A stretch of DNA of 64,000 nt from an uncultured Metabacillus sp. (lineage in GTDB: Bacteria; Bacillota; Bacilli; Bacillales; Bacillaceae): positions 1-64,000 of the forward strand of contig NZ_CANNCR010000017.1 of assembly GCF_947503125.1 (NCBI RefSeq), read 5' to 3'. This document shows, in pieces, positions 8,219-17,193 of this stretch. The first letter of the stretch is position 1. Every line of letters begins with the position of its first letter. The notes under the pieces were generated by a model. The model was not told the origin of the DNA. It did not search any database and worked only from the letters and a program-made list of their open reading frames with translations. The position numbers were made by a program, and so were the translations under genes.

Positions 8219-9793
8219 CTATAAAGCATACTTACGTATTAAATACGTAGGAGTACAGCTCCAAGCATGGCAGTAACTATTGATTAAATAGCTTCCGTAC
8301 GGTGAAAAGCTCTTATTGGCGGGATCGTATAATTCCCAGAATGTATCAGCACCATCCTTGATCATTTCCCCCCAGTAAGCCTTCATTTGCTCAATTGCTT
8401 GTTCCTTTTCACCAACTAGTATGAGTGCTTCCACAAGATAATGATACATATAAGGTGTTGTCAGCCCAACTTCAGGCTTTTTGGCTAACAAGTGATTCAT
8501 AAGCTTACGGTTAGCTTCAAGTGCCAACACTTCCGCATGAACCATCCAGATTTGGCTTGCCCAGGAAACCTGGCGATCTGAGCCGCTTACGAAAAATCCA
8601 AGGTCTTCATCCCAAAGATGTTCCATTGTCGCATCAATCACTGCTTGCAGCTGTTTTTCTAAATACGCTTGCTTATCGCTCTTCAGAAGAGCTGCCATTT
8701 TTATTGTTCTTCTTAAAGTATAAATTAAGATTGCTTGTGAAGGAGCTTGCTTATTTAGTTTTTCATTCCAATCAATAAATGACCACCATTTTTCATCATC
8801 CTTGACAATTCCTCCCTCATCTAATCGTTCAAGTGCAATCTCAACCTGTCTGTATGCCAGCGGCCACAATTCTGCCAGTGTTTCGTAATCATTCGTTGCT
8901 TCAACATAATCGAATAAAGACGTTGTAAATAATAAGGAATAATCAAATAAATACGTATCATCTGCGATTAGAGAAGGGGCGATAAATAAGTTTGCTGCCA
9001 CTCTTCCCTTGTCATCAGGTACGCCGGCAAATAAATACAAGCATCTTTTCACTAAATCATTTGCTTGAAAGGTCTCATAATTCGCAAGGGCCTGCAAGCG
9101 TAAATCACCAACCCATAAACGGCGATCACGTTTTGGTCCGTCCTCGAAGACCTCTTGCATACAATCCTGCAAGGTTTTGATGCTTACTTTGTCAATTTCC
9201 TTTAGCATTGCATCTTCATGAGCTAATTCTTTTACAAGTGAAGCATCACTAGAAGTAACAGTTATACACTCGACATTATCAAAGGCTACACGATATTTTT
9301 TGGATGTATCAAGAACCTCAACTTTTAAATAACGGAAGCTGTAACGTCGCGGCAATTCAATTACTCCAGGCAACACATCAACATGCAGTGTTTCCTCCTG
9401 CAGCCAGGATGAGCTGATCCATCCGTTATATTCAGAAAAAGGCTCAGCCATTTCAACGGGCATTTCTCCAAATGTCAATTTCAGGTGAAGTGGAGCATCA
9501 GGCGGGCTTCCTACTGGACTTACCTTCATGGAAAGATACCCAACAAGATGTGTACCAAAATCCAGAATGAATTGACCTCCTTTCCCATAATCATAGTTTG
9601 ATAGGTGATCTGCTGATTCAATCACTTCTGTTCCCCAGCCATGAATTTTAGCGGGATTTTCCTCTATTTTTATGAGGCTTTGTGGACGGACTATTTCTTT
9701 TAAAAATTTAGGCATTAATCGTTCAGCTTTTGAGATAAATGTTTCATTTCGTACGATGACTTGATCGGCAACTTTTTGAATTTTTTCGGACAT
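8219..9793 (-). CDS. GH78-family (alpha-L-rhamnosidase-like) glycosidase, compact form
   Basis: 524-residue intracellular protein with no signal peptide. An N-terminal beta-rich part (roughly residues 50-180) leads into an (alpha/alpha)6 barrel. The barrel start carries DGPKRDRRLWVGDLR (about 218-232), the equivalent of the GH78 RDERxGWxGD motif, and the end has DTFWELYDP and SPYGSYLINSYCHAWSCTPTYL, both typical of this family. It is much shorter than the 908-residue GH78 enzyme 10 kb downstream, lacking the extra N-terminal domains, so it may act on small rhamnosides or an imported disaccharide. The start is the ATG at 9793 with AGGTGG upstream; a GTG 12 nt earlier is an alternative. It is 21 nt downstream of the symporter gene, in one operon. 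Confidence 0.75.
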   Translation of the reverse strand: MSEKIQKVADQVIVRNETFISKAERLMPKFLKEIVRPQSLIKIEENPAKIHGWGTEVIESADHLSNYDYGKGGQFILDFGTHLVGYLSMKVSPVGSPPDAPLHLKLTFGEMPVEMAEPFSEYNGWISSSWLQEETLHVDVLPGVIELPRRYSFRYLKVEVLDTSKKYRVAFDNVECITVTSSDASLVKELAHEDAMLKEIDKVSIKTLQDCMQEVFEDGPKRDRRLWVGDLRLQALANYETFQANDLVKRCLYLFAGVPDDKGRVAANLFIAPSLIADDTYLFDYSLLFTTSLFDYVEATNDYETLAELWPLAYRQVEIALERLDEGGIVKDDEKWWSFIDWNEKLNKQAPSQAILIYTLRRTIKMAALLKSDKQAYLEKQLQAVIDATMEHLWDEDLGFFVSGSDRQVSWASQIWMVHAEVLALEANRKLMNHLLAKKPEVGLTTPYMYHYLVEALILVGEKEQAIEQMKAYWGEMIKDGADTFWELYDPANKSFSPYGSYLINSYCHAWSCTPTYLIRKYAL

Positions 9794-9826
9794 GACAATT
9801 TCCACCTATCCTTTGCTAGTTTCATA

Positions 9827-11194
9827 TTATGCTAATTTTGAATGGTCAAATGTTCCATTATCTTCTTTATTTCGTGCATCAATTTCTGCACGGATTTTTG
9901 GATACAATTTATCCAAATTATAAAAACACATAATAATCATTGAAATCACGACCATACCTGCTGGAATGATTAAATAGTTCATTTTAATGGCAAATAAAGC
10001 AGAAGCAGTTTGCGTTTGATTTGGAACATAATTTCCCCAACTTAAAAATAATCCGGAAAGAGCTCCGGCTGCTGCTAACGCAACTTTGCCAATAAATCCG
10101 TTTAAGGCCATCATGATGCCGGCTGCACTTATTCCTGTTTTCCATTCGCCAAAATCTACGGGATCTGCTTGCATTGAAAAATAAATACTTTGTTTTACTC
10201 CAAAACCTAATGCTGTAATGACAGCACCAATCATTAATCCTGTAACGTTTACATTTGCGATGATCATCATGATGATACCTGCAAGATTAATAGTACTTGA
10301 AATCATAAACAAGGTGCGTTTATACATTTTACTTGCAAAAAAAGGTGTGAAAAATGTTCCAATGATTGGAACGAAGGCTCCAATACTAGCTACTACTGAA
10401 GCTAATTCTGGCTGCCCAACATTATAAGTGTAATAATATATTAATGCTCCCTGCATAAAGAAATGAGATCCAAACATAAACACAATATTTAATGCGAAAA
10501 TCAACCAAGGCTTATTCCCTTTTAACGTTGAAAATGCTTGTTTTACAGTTACCTTTTCCTGACGCAATTTTACCTTTTCCTCAACGTTTTTAAAGGTTAC
10601 GAAGAATAACAATGTTGCAATGATTGCGAAAATCACCATCGTCCACAAGAATCCTTGAGCTTGAGAGCCATTTCCTAAAGCATTAACTAAAGGAAGGGTA
10701 ATGGCACTAACTGCAGTAGCTCCAATAAAGGAGAAGATCATTCTAACGGTAGCAAGATTCGTACGCTCCTGTTCATTACTTGTTAAGTTCGGCAGAATTG
10801 ATGCCAACGGAACATTTACCATTGTATAAGCTGTGGATAAGCCGATATAGGTGATATATGCATAAATGAGTTTGCCAACAGGTCCTATATCTGGAACATA
10901 AAAGGCTAAAATGGCGAGCAAACCAAATGGTATCGCTCCCAATAAAAAGTAAGGTCTGGATTTTCCCCAGCGTGTATTCGTTTTATCAATGATAACCCCC
11001 ATAATGATATCAGTAATCCCATCGACGATTCTTGTCACAAGGAACAGCATGCTGACTTGAACAAGAGCAAGTCCCATAACATCTGTATAGAAATACATCA
11101 GATAAAGCGTTATCATTTGCCATATTAAATTACAGGATAAATCGGCAACGCCATAGCCCAAACGTTGGCGCCATAAACCAGTATTGTGATTCAT
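9827..11194 (-). CDS. GPH-family sugar:cation symporter (melibiose carrier type)
   Basis: 455-residue inner-membrane symporter with about 12 transmembrane helices. The N-terminal region GYGVADLSCNLIWQMITLYLMYFYTDVMGL and the loop DGITDIIMGVIIDKTNTRWGKSRPY are diagnostic of glycoside-pentoside-hexuronide transporters (the conserved Asp pair binds the coupling cation). GGAGG lies 8 nt before ATG 11194. It is the first gene of a two-gene operon with the GH78 protein, so it probably imports a rhamnose-containing glycoside, disaccharide or hexuronide. The promoter region carries the direct-repeat motif described at 11279-11323. Confidence 0.88.
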   Translation of the reverse strand: MNHNTGLWRQRLGYGVADLSCNLIWQMITLYLMYFYTDVMGLALVQVSMLFLVTRIVDGITDIIMGVIIDKTNTRWGKSRPYFLLGAIPFGLLAILAFYVPDIGPVGKLIYAYITYIGLSTAYTMVNVPLASILPNLTSNEQERTNLATVRMIFSFIGATAVSAITLPLVNALGNGSQAQGFLWTMVIFAIIATLLFFVTFKNVEEKVKLRQEKVTVKQAFSTLKGNKPWLIFALNIVFMFGSHFFMQGALIYYYTYNVGQPELASVVASIGAFVPIIGTFFTPFFASKMYKRTLFMISSTINLAGIIMMIIANVNVTGLMIGAVITALGFGVKQSIYFSMQADPVDFGEWKTGISAAGIMMALNGFIGKVALAAAGALSGLFLSWGNYVPNQTQTASALFAIKMNYLIIPAGMVVISMIIMCFYNLDKLYPKIRAEIDARNKEDNGTFDHSKLA

Positions 11195-11509
11195 ATCATT
11201 TCCTCCATTTTTTTAACACTAAATTTATTAAAAAATCTTTGTAAAATAGCTTAGTTCTATTAAAGCGATTTCTGAATGTGTAAACAATGATTGTTTTACA
11301 GGAAAAGTTGTCCGTTTTACAGGTGGGAAATATAGTTATTAGTTTTTGTTATTCTTTTCTATTTCTTTTTTTATTTTTGTTTTATATCATATAGTAAATT
11401 AATATTTTTATTCGTTCGGTTTTGAAAAAGATAGATCACTAGGGTTTTTAAATTATTTTTAATATCGCTAGAGTTGTCGAACATCCTAGCAAAGAAAGCA
11501 GGTTCTAGT
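11195..11509. promoter_or_regulatory. Divergent promoter region of the symporter and YesM-type kinase
   Basis: This 315-nt spacer has no ORF. It holds the candidate operator at 11279-11323 and, reading on the minus strand, a TTTACA followed after about 17 nt by AATAGA that could be a weak promoter for the symporter. The plus-strand side is very AT-rich and gives no clear promoter for the kinase. Confidence 0.55.
11279..11323. promoter_or_regulatory. Candidate operator: GTTTTACAGG direct repeats 21 bp apart
   Basis: GTTTTACAGG occurs at 11293-11302 and again at 11314-11323, exactly 21 bp apart, the two-turn spacing typical for AraC-type activators, which include YesN regulators. Read on the minus strand it is CCTGTAAAAC-GGACA, and the same TAAAACGGACA occurs upstream of the ABC-importer operon at 14831-14841. 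TGTAAACAAT/ATTGTTTTACA at 11279-11300 also forms an imperfect palindrome. A role as binding site of the adjacent YesN-like regulator is inferred. Confidence 0.55.
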
Positions 11510-13300
11510 ATGATCAAGCATTTTCATAAGTTTGCTGCTCGCTTTCGGTTTCGAAAAATTCGCAGTCGCTTTCTCGCTGTAATGATTGCTTTATCAGTTC
11601 CCCCGATCTTTATCGTTGGGGTTTTGTCTTATCACATTTCGAAAGAGACATTAATAGAAAATCATCTCCAGGCAAATGAAAATCATTTAAAAACGACGAG
11701 CGAAAGAGCAGATTTATTGTTGCGCAATGTCATTAATATGGAAAGAATTATCCTATCAAATAAAGATTTACGTCAGCAATTAATTGAAAGCGGATCCATT
11801 TCAGATCGGGAACAGGAGGCGCTTAAACTTGGCACATCCAGCCGTTTGCAGCAGATTATGTCAGATTATGCAACTGAGCAGAAATACATTGATTCTGTCT
11901 GCTTGTTTGATAATTATTTTCGAGCTGTCTGTTATGGGCGATCTGACAATGCGGGACGTTACGAAAGTGAAAATAAGCGAATAGGGATTAAAGAAAGTGG
12001 CTGGTATAAAAAAGCTGTCCAAGCTCAGGGGAAAGAAATCTTTTTTGCTAATAATGTACTAGAGGACTTAGACTGGAACAAAACGTTTTCTTCTGTGAAA
12101 TTATTAAGAAATCCAGCTTCAAAGGATTTTGAAACAATCGGACTATTAATTGTAAATATTAATAAATCGATGTTTTCCGAAATGATGAACGAGACGAAGA
12201 ATAATGGATATTTAATTTTAGATGCTTCTAATAATGAAACGAATACAGTATACGCTTCAAATTCACATTATTATGATGAGAATTCAAAAAACGACTTATC
12301 GGAAATTTTTAAACAGAAAGAAGAGGATGGTTATGTCGTAAGCAGTTATGAAAATGAAACAACTGGTTGGTCGTTTGTTTATTTTATTGAAGAACAGGAA
12401 TTGTTGAAACAACCTCACCAAATTCGAGCCGTTACAAACGTAATTGCAGCACTCATTGCGATTAGTGCCGTCATCCTTTCGGTCATTTTATCTGATACCA
12501 TTACCCGCCCTTTGCAAAGAATTAAAAAAATGATGGTGTCATGGGCCAAAGGATCAAGTGAATTTAAAGAGACATTTCATGATGATGAAGTTGGGGCTAT
12601 TGGTGAAACCTTTAAACGAATGACAGCAGAAAATAAAGACCTCAGCGAGAGGCTTATTCGTTCACAATTAAAAGAAAGAGAGACTGAGCTTAGAGTATTA
12701 CAGGCGCAAATCAATCCTCATTTCCTCTATAACACATTAGACTCAATTTATTGGATGGCGATGATTCACAATCATGAAGATATTGGAAAAATGGCCGTTT
12801 CTCTATCTGAAAGCTTTAAAATTAGTTTGAATAAAGGGAAAGAGCTTATTCCGCTTCATCAGGAATTGAAGCATATTGAGCATTACATGACAATTCAAAA
12901 TATTCGATTTGGCAATCGGTTTACCTATATTCAAGAAGTTGATCCTGATCTATTGGATCAGGAAATCTTAAAGCTTTTGCTGCAGCCTCTCGTCGAAAAT
13001 GCCATTTACCATGGGCTGGAGCCCAAAGTTGGAGAAGGAACGATACGATTAACAGCCAGTCGTCTTGAATCAGGCTACATTCTTTTTATTGTCGAAGATG
13101 ATGGGGTAGGAATAAAGAACATAGCATTAACTGAAAAGGGCTATGGATTAGGAAATGTACGTGAGCGTTTGAAGATTTATTACGGATCAACTAGTTCATT
13201 GACGATTAAGAGTGAGGTAAATAAAGGAACAAAAATTGAAATTCGCTTTAATCCTAACGAAGGGAGATGGATGGGAGATGTTGAAAGTCGCAATTTTTGA
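11510..13300 (+). CDS. YesM-type sensor histidine kinase
   Basis: 596-residue membrane kinase. A first transmembrane helix at about residues 20-42 (FLAVMIALSVPPIFIVGVLSY) is followed by an extracellular sensor region to about residue 305, a second helix near 310-330, HAMP, then the phospho-acceptor motif QAQINPHFLYNTLD (His near 404) and a HATPase domain with N-box LVENAIYHGL and G-box GLGNVRERL. This is the LytS/YesM class (His_kinase family). ATG 11510 has GCAGG upstream; an in-frame TTG at 11474 is less likely. It overlaps the regulator gene by 23 nt. Its neighbours suggest it senses rhamnosides or pectin-derived oligosaccharides. Confidence 0.85.
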   Translation: MIKHFHKFAARFRFRKIRSRFLAVMIALSVPPIFIVGVLSYHISKETLIENHLQANENHLKTTSERADLLLRNVINMERIILSNKDLRQQLIESGSISDREQEALKLGTSSRLQQIMSDYATEQKYIDSVCLFDNYFRAVCYGRSDNAGRYESENKRIGIKESGWYKKAVQAQGKEIFFANNVLEDLDWNKTFSSVKLLRNPASKDFETIGLLIVNINKSMFSEMMNETKNNGYLILDASNNETNTVYASNSHYYDENSKNDLSEIFKQKEEDGYVVSSYENETTGWSFVYFIEEQELLKQPHQIRAVTNVIAALIAISAVILSVILSDTITRPLQRIKKMMVSWAKGSSEFKETFHDDEVGAIGETFKRMTAENKDLSERLIRSQLKERETELRVLQAQINPHFLYNTLDSIYWMAMIHNHEDIGKMAVSLSESFKISLNKGKELIPLHQELKHIEHYMTIQNIRFGNRFTYIQEVDPDLLDQEILKLLLQPLVENAIYHGLEPKVGEGTIRLTASRLESGYILFIVEDDGVGIKNIALTEKGYGLGNVRERLKIYYGSTSSLTIKSEVNKGTKIEIRFNPNEGRWMGDVESRNF

Positions 13301-14756
13301 TGATGAATTTATTGTCATTGAAGGCTTAAAAAAAATGATTGATTGGTCTAAATACGGAATGGAGCTTGTTGGTACTGCGAAAGATGGAAATACAGCGTTA
13401 TCCATTTTTCATTCACAACGACCAGATATAATCTTTACTGATATTCGTATGCCAGGTCTAGATGGTCTTCAGTTAATTGGCAAAATCTTATCAGAAGCTC
13501 CGGAAACGAAATGTATCGTTTTTAGCGGATTTAATGAATTTGAATATGTAAAACAAGCGATAAAATTGGGGGTTATCGATTATTTACAAAAGCCGATTAC
13601 GATCCCAATGGTTGAGGAGGCTTTGGAGAAAATCACCCATCGAATTACTAAAGAAAATGAAGTGTTGGAGCTACGTTCTAGATGGCACGAAAGCCAGGAG
13701 GAATTGTTACAGAAGGCTACGTTGGATTTATTACTAGAAGGAAAGGAGGCTGAATCCAAGTGGCAGGAATGCTTTGGAACAGCAGAGGCAAAAAAAATAA
13801 TGGGTGTTACGGTTCTTGCCTATTCAGGTGATCGCTCACTGTTACAATCGAATGCTATGTTCAGTGTTGTTCCGGTTTGGAATGGCAGCACACAACTACT
13901 GGTGTTATTTCATTATGAAAATAATCTTGAAGCGGTTGCGGAGCAATTACTGGCTTGGACTGAACAGGAAGAAGTTACAATTGGTTCTGGTAACACTTAT
14001 CCTGCCATCAAAGATGCAAAGAAAAGTTATCGGGAAGCGCTACATGCATTAAGATATGGCCGTTTTTTGGAAAGTAAGGGTTGGACAAGATTTGAAGACG
14101 TAGGGAAAAACAATAAAATTCCTGAGGATTTATCAACACAAGAGGAAGCCGTTTTGTATTATATGCGCACGGGAAATAAAAAAAGTCTGCTTGGCCAGCT
14201 GGATATTTATATTCAATGGCTTGATTCACAAAAACTCAATCCGGACATGACTGAAAGTGAATCTTTAAAGCTTGTTTATCTCGGCTTAGAAGTTGTAAAA
14301 GAAACAGGTGAGGATATTAAATTAATAGATTACTACCCTCAAAGGGAAATCCGAGAATTAAACACAAGGGAAGAGATGACGAATTGGTTATTTTGCCAAA
14401 TGGAAAAGATGATGGATTTAATCATCACATCTAAAATCTCAAATAAACACAAGGCTGTTGAAAAAGCTAGAGAATATATTGAGAAGAATTATGATCAAGA
14501 TATAACTTTGCAAGAAGTCGCTGAACTTGTAGGAATGAATCCTAACTATTTTAGCGTCTTGTTTAAAGAAGAAATGGGTCTTACGTATATTAAATATTTA
14601 ACGAAGTACAGAATGGAACAAGCAAAGATCATGCTGAAAGCAGGACAAAAAATTTCTGAGGTGAGTGAGAAAGTAGGGTATCTTACGTATCGGCATTTTT
14701 CAGAAGTGTTCAAAAAATATACTGGCATGACGCCAGGGCAGTTTAAAGAGTCATAG
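13278..14756 (+). CDS. YesN-type response regulator (REC + AraC HTH)
   Basis: About 492 residues. The receiver domain carries acidic residues in IFDDE and the phospho-acceptor Asp in IIFTDIRMPG (near residue 54), with the conserved Lys in YLQKP. A long middle linker follows, and the C-terminal AraC-type double HTH (NKHKAVEKAREYIEKNYDQDITL to VGYLTYRHFSEVFKKYTG-MTPGQF). The start is uncertain: ATG 13278 or TTG 13281 both lie close to GGGAG. It is translated in overlap with the kinase gene. It probably activates the ABC importer-rhamnosidase operon and the symporter operon through the repeated TAAAACGGACA sites. Confidence 0.85.
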   Translation: MLKVAIFDDEFIVIEGLKKMIDWSKYGMELVGTAKDGNTALSIFHSQRPDIIFTDIRMPGLDGLQLIGKILSEAPETKCIVFSGFNEFEYVKQAIKLGVIDYLQKPITIPMVEEALEKITHRITKENEVLELRSRWHESQEELLQKATLDLLLEGKEAESKWQECFGTAEAKKIMGVTVLAYSGDRSLLQSNAMFSVVPVWNGSTQLLVLFHYENNLEAVAEQLLAWTEQEEVTIGSGNTYPAIKDAKKSYREALHALRYGRFLESKGWTRFEDVGKNNKIPEDLSTQEEAVLYYMRTGNKKSLLGQLDIYIQWLDSQKLNPDMTESESLKLVYLGLEVVKETGEDIKLIDYYPQREIRELNTREEMTNWLFCQMEKMMDLIITSKISNKHKAVEKAREYIEKNYDQDITLQEVAELVGMNPNYFSVLFKEEMGLTYIKYLTKYRMEQAKIMLKAGQKISEVSEKVGYLTYRHFSEVFKKYTGMTPGQFKES

Positions 14757-14788
14757 AAATTATTCTTATTAAATGTTCGTTCATAGCG

Positions 14789-14819
14789 GCAAACAGGAAA
14801 ACTGTTTGCTCTTTTTTTT
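14789..14819 (+). terminator. Terminator of the yesMN-like operon
   Basis: GCAAACAG pairs with CTGTTTGC around GAAAA, followed by TCTTTTTTTT. It isolates the two-component genes from the ABC importer operon. Confidence 0.85.
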
Positions 14820-14825
14820 GATAAT

Positions 14826-14890
14826 CTGAATAAAACGGACATCACCTGAAAAATGAAGCGCTTACAATGGGTTTTTATTTTATATAGAAT
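14826..14890 (+). promoter_or_regulatory. Promoter and operator of the ABC importer operon
   Basis: TTACAA (14862-14867) and TAGAAT (14885-14890) are 17 nt apart and form a plausible sigma-A promoter. ATGAAGCGCTTACA at 14853-14866 overlaps the -35 and resembles a CcpA cre box (AAGCGCTT core). Directly upstream, CTGAATAAAACGGACA and CTGAAAAATG form a direct repeat about 20 bp apart and share TAAAACGGACA with the operator at 11.3 kb. The layout fits activation by the YesN-like regulator plus catabolite control. Confidence 0.55.
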
Positions 14891-14941
14891 TTAGTTAAGG
14901 ATATACATCCTAAATAAACACATAAAAAGGGGCGTTGTTTG

Positions 14942-16231
14942 ATGAAAAAGGTATTTTTATTATTATTATCGATTGTCATGATTTTCGCTGTTGTCGGTTG
15001 CAGTGGAAATAATGATTCAAGTTCTTCGGGTGAGGGAGAAGAAGGCAATAACACAATGAAATTCATTTCTGAAGATACTGCTGATGAATCAGATGCAAGC
15101 GTTCTTTTGGGGCTTACTGAAGAAAATACAGATACAACTATCGAGCTAGAAACAGTAATGCAAGCGAATTTAATGCAAAAAATTCAATTGCTAACAGCAA
15201 GTAATGATCTTCCTGAATTATTTAAATATGAGTCTAACCAGCTGGGAGATATGATAGATAACGATCAATTGCTTGATTTGGAAAAGACATTTAAAGATCT
15301 GGGCATTTATGAAAAGTTAAATCCAGGCGCAGTTGATTTGTTGAAAAACCTTAGCGGTGACCGGGGTCTTTATGCGTTGCCTGTTGAATTAAATATTGAA
15401 GGTTTTTGGTATAACAAGAAATTGTTTGAAGAAAACAATTTGGAAGTCCCAACGACTTGGGATGAAATGATGGCTGTAAGTAAAGTCTTTATGGAAAAAG
15501 GAATTCAACCTTTTGCTGTAGCGGGTAAAGAAAAATTCCCGATCACACGTTTAATCAATGGCTATGTCATCCGTTTATATGGAGCGGATGCAATGAAGCA
15601 AGTAAAAGAGGGAAAATTGAGTGTTACGGATGAAGGATTTGTTGAAGCAGCTAAAATGGTACAAGATATGAATGCAAAAGGGTATTTTGGCGAAGGTGTA
15701 AATACGATTGATTATGATACAGCAAGCAATACATTCCTTCAAGGAAATGCAGCTATGTATTATATGGGAAGCTGGGCTTTAAATGAGTTTAATGATGAAA
15801 ATTTAAATAAAATTGGCATCGACAATATTGGCTTTTTCAATATTCCGCTTGTTGAAGGAGGAAAAGGGACGATCAATGATTACTCAATGAATGCGGGCTT
15901 AACGCTTTCATTCTCTAAAGCAAAATATAATGAAGAAGTTGGAAACTGGATGAAGGAAGTATTCTCAATCTATGGCGAAAAAGCAATCTCAGAACGCGGT
16001 TTAATTTCCGGCTTTAAGGTTGAAAACATGCCTGAAGATGTAAGCCCTTTAACAAAAATGACATTAGAGAAAATCGAAGAGGTCGAAAATAGTGCCCTTT
16101 GGTTCGAAGGTTATTTTGATCCAAAAACAAAAACGGTTGCAGAAGATGGTGCACAAAATTTACTTAATGATGGAGTTACTCCTGAAGAGTATATGAGCAG
16201 CATAGAGAATTCTTTAGAAAGCGGTAAATAA
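14942..16231 (+). CDS. ABC transporter sugar-binding lipoprotein (family 1)
   Basis: 429-residue extracellular solute-binding protein anchored as a lipoprotein. MKKVFLLLLSIVMIFAVVGC gives a signal with lipobox and Cys near residue 20, followed by a Ser/Gly/Glu-rich linker. The mature part has the two-lobe family-1 pattern (LYALPVELNIEGFWYNKKLFE, then AAMYYMGSWAL), which binds oligosaccharides. Start ATG 14942 has AAAAGGGG upstream. It is the first gene of an operon with two permeases and a GH78 rhamnosidase. The ATPase is not encoded here, so a shared MsmX-type ATPase elsewhere is likely. Confidence 0.9.
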   Translation: MKKVFLLLLSIVMIFAVVGCSGNNDSSSSGEGEEGNNTMKFISEDTADESDASVLLGLTEENTDTTIELETVMQANLMQKIQLLTASNDLPELFKYESNQLGDMIDNDQLLDLEKTFKDLGIYEKLNPGAVDLLKNLSGDRGLYALPVELNIEGFWYNKKLFEENNLEVPTTWDEMMAVSKVFMEKGIQPFAVAGKEKFPITRLINGYVIRLYGADAMKQVKEGKLSVTDEGFVEAAKMVQDMNAKGYFGEGVNTIDYDTASNTFLQGNAAMYYMGSWALNEFNDENLNKIGIDNIGFFNIPLVEGGKGTINDYSMNAGLTLSFSKAKYNEEVGNWMKEVFSIYGEKAISERGLISGFKVENMPEDVSPLTKMTLEKIEEVENSALWFEGYFDPKTKTVAEDGAQNLLNDGVTPEEYMSSIENSLESGK

Positions 16232-16238
16232 GCTTTGG

Positions 16239-16262
16239 AAGGTCCGAATACCGGGCCTTTCT
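16239..16262 (+). terminator. Intercistronic attenuating hairpin
   Basis: AAGGTCC pairs with GGGCCTT around GAATACC and is followed by TCTGTT. Such weak terminators behind binding-protein genes commonly reduce permease expression relative to the binding protein. Confidence 0.55.
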
Positions 16263-16293
16263 GTTACCTTAATGCTGTAAGGAGTGAAAATTC

Positions 16294-17175
16294 ATGGAGA
16301 AAATCTTAAAAGACCCTAAAGCCATTCTGATTTTTGTTGGACCGGCTTTATTAATTTATACGGCGATTCTCTTAATTCCAACAATCTGGTCCACTGTTTA
16401 TACATTTTATTCAGGTTCACTTATTAGCGGGTTTGAATTTGTCGGGTTAGAAAATTACCTTACTTTATTTAAAGACAAGGATTTCTTGTCAAGCTTGTGG
16501 ATCACACTTAAATATACGATTTTCGTTTCAGCGGGACAGATTATTTTAGGTTTAGGTCTTGCCTTACTGTTTGCATTCTATATTAAGCGTTATTCTACAC
16601 TGATTCGAACGCTTATCTTTTTCCCGGTTGTTCTCCCTGCTGTAGCGGTATCGCAATTGTTCGCAAAACTCTTTGAAATTGCCCCTCAAATGGGACTGGT
16701 AAATAGTTTACTTAATTTCTTAAACTTAGATATGTTTGTTCAGCCTTGGCTTGGTCAAGGAGATACAGCGTTTTGGGTACTTGTGATCATGGATATTTGG
16801 AAAGCAATTGGTTTTTATGCAGTTATTCTTTTTGCCGGTTTAGTAGATATACCTGAGGATGTTCTAGAAGCGGCCAAATTGGATGGGGCAAAAGGCTGGA
16901 AACTGATGCAATTTGTTGTGCTTCCGTTATTAAAACCTGTTTTAATTTCATCGATTATTTTTAGCTTAAACGGAACATTAAAAGTGTTTGAGTCAGCCGT
17001 TGCTTTAACAAATGGCGGACCAGGTAACAGCACAACGACTTTATCCATTTATATGTATAACAATGCCTTTACGTATAACCAATATGGATATGGAAGTACT
17101 GTAGCGGTATTTTTATTAATCTTTTCTCTTCTGATCACATTAATTGTTTACAAAATTGCTAGAAATGATGCATAA
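16294..17175 (+). CDS. ABC sugar permease, MalF/UgpA type
   Basis: 293-residue inner-membrane permease with six predicted helices. The EAA loop is EDVLEAAKLDGAKGWKLMQFVVLPLLKP (about residues 189-216), which contacts the ATPase. AAGGAGTG precedes ATG 16294. It lies between the binding protein and the second permease, forming a carbohydrate-uptake type-1 importer that probably serves rhamnose-containing oligosaccharides, judging by the GH78 gene downstream. Confidence 0.9.
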   Translation: MEKILKDPKAILIFVGPALLIYTAILLIPTIWSTVYTFYSGSLISGFEFVGLENYLTLFKDKDFLSSLWITLKYTIFVSAGQIILGLGLALLFAFYIKRYSTLIRTLIFFPVVLPAVAVSQLFAKLFEIAPQMGLVNSLLNFLNLDMFVQPWLGQGDTAFWVLVIMDIWKAIGFYAVILFAGLVDIPEDVLEAAKLDGAKGWKLMQFVVLPLLKPVLISSIIFSLNGTLKVFESAVALTNGGPGNSTTTLSIYMYNNAFTYNQYGYGSTVAVFLLIFSLLITLIVYKIARNDA

Positions 17176-17193
17176 CAACAAGGAGGGAATAAC

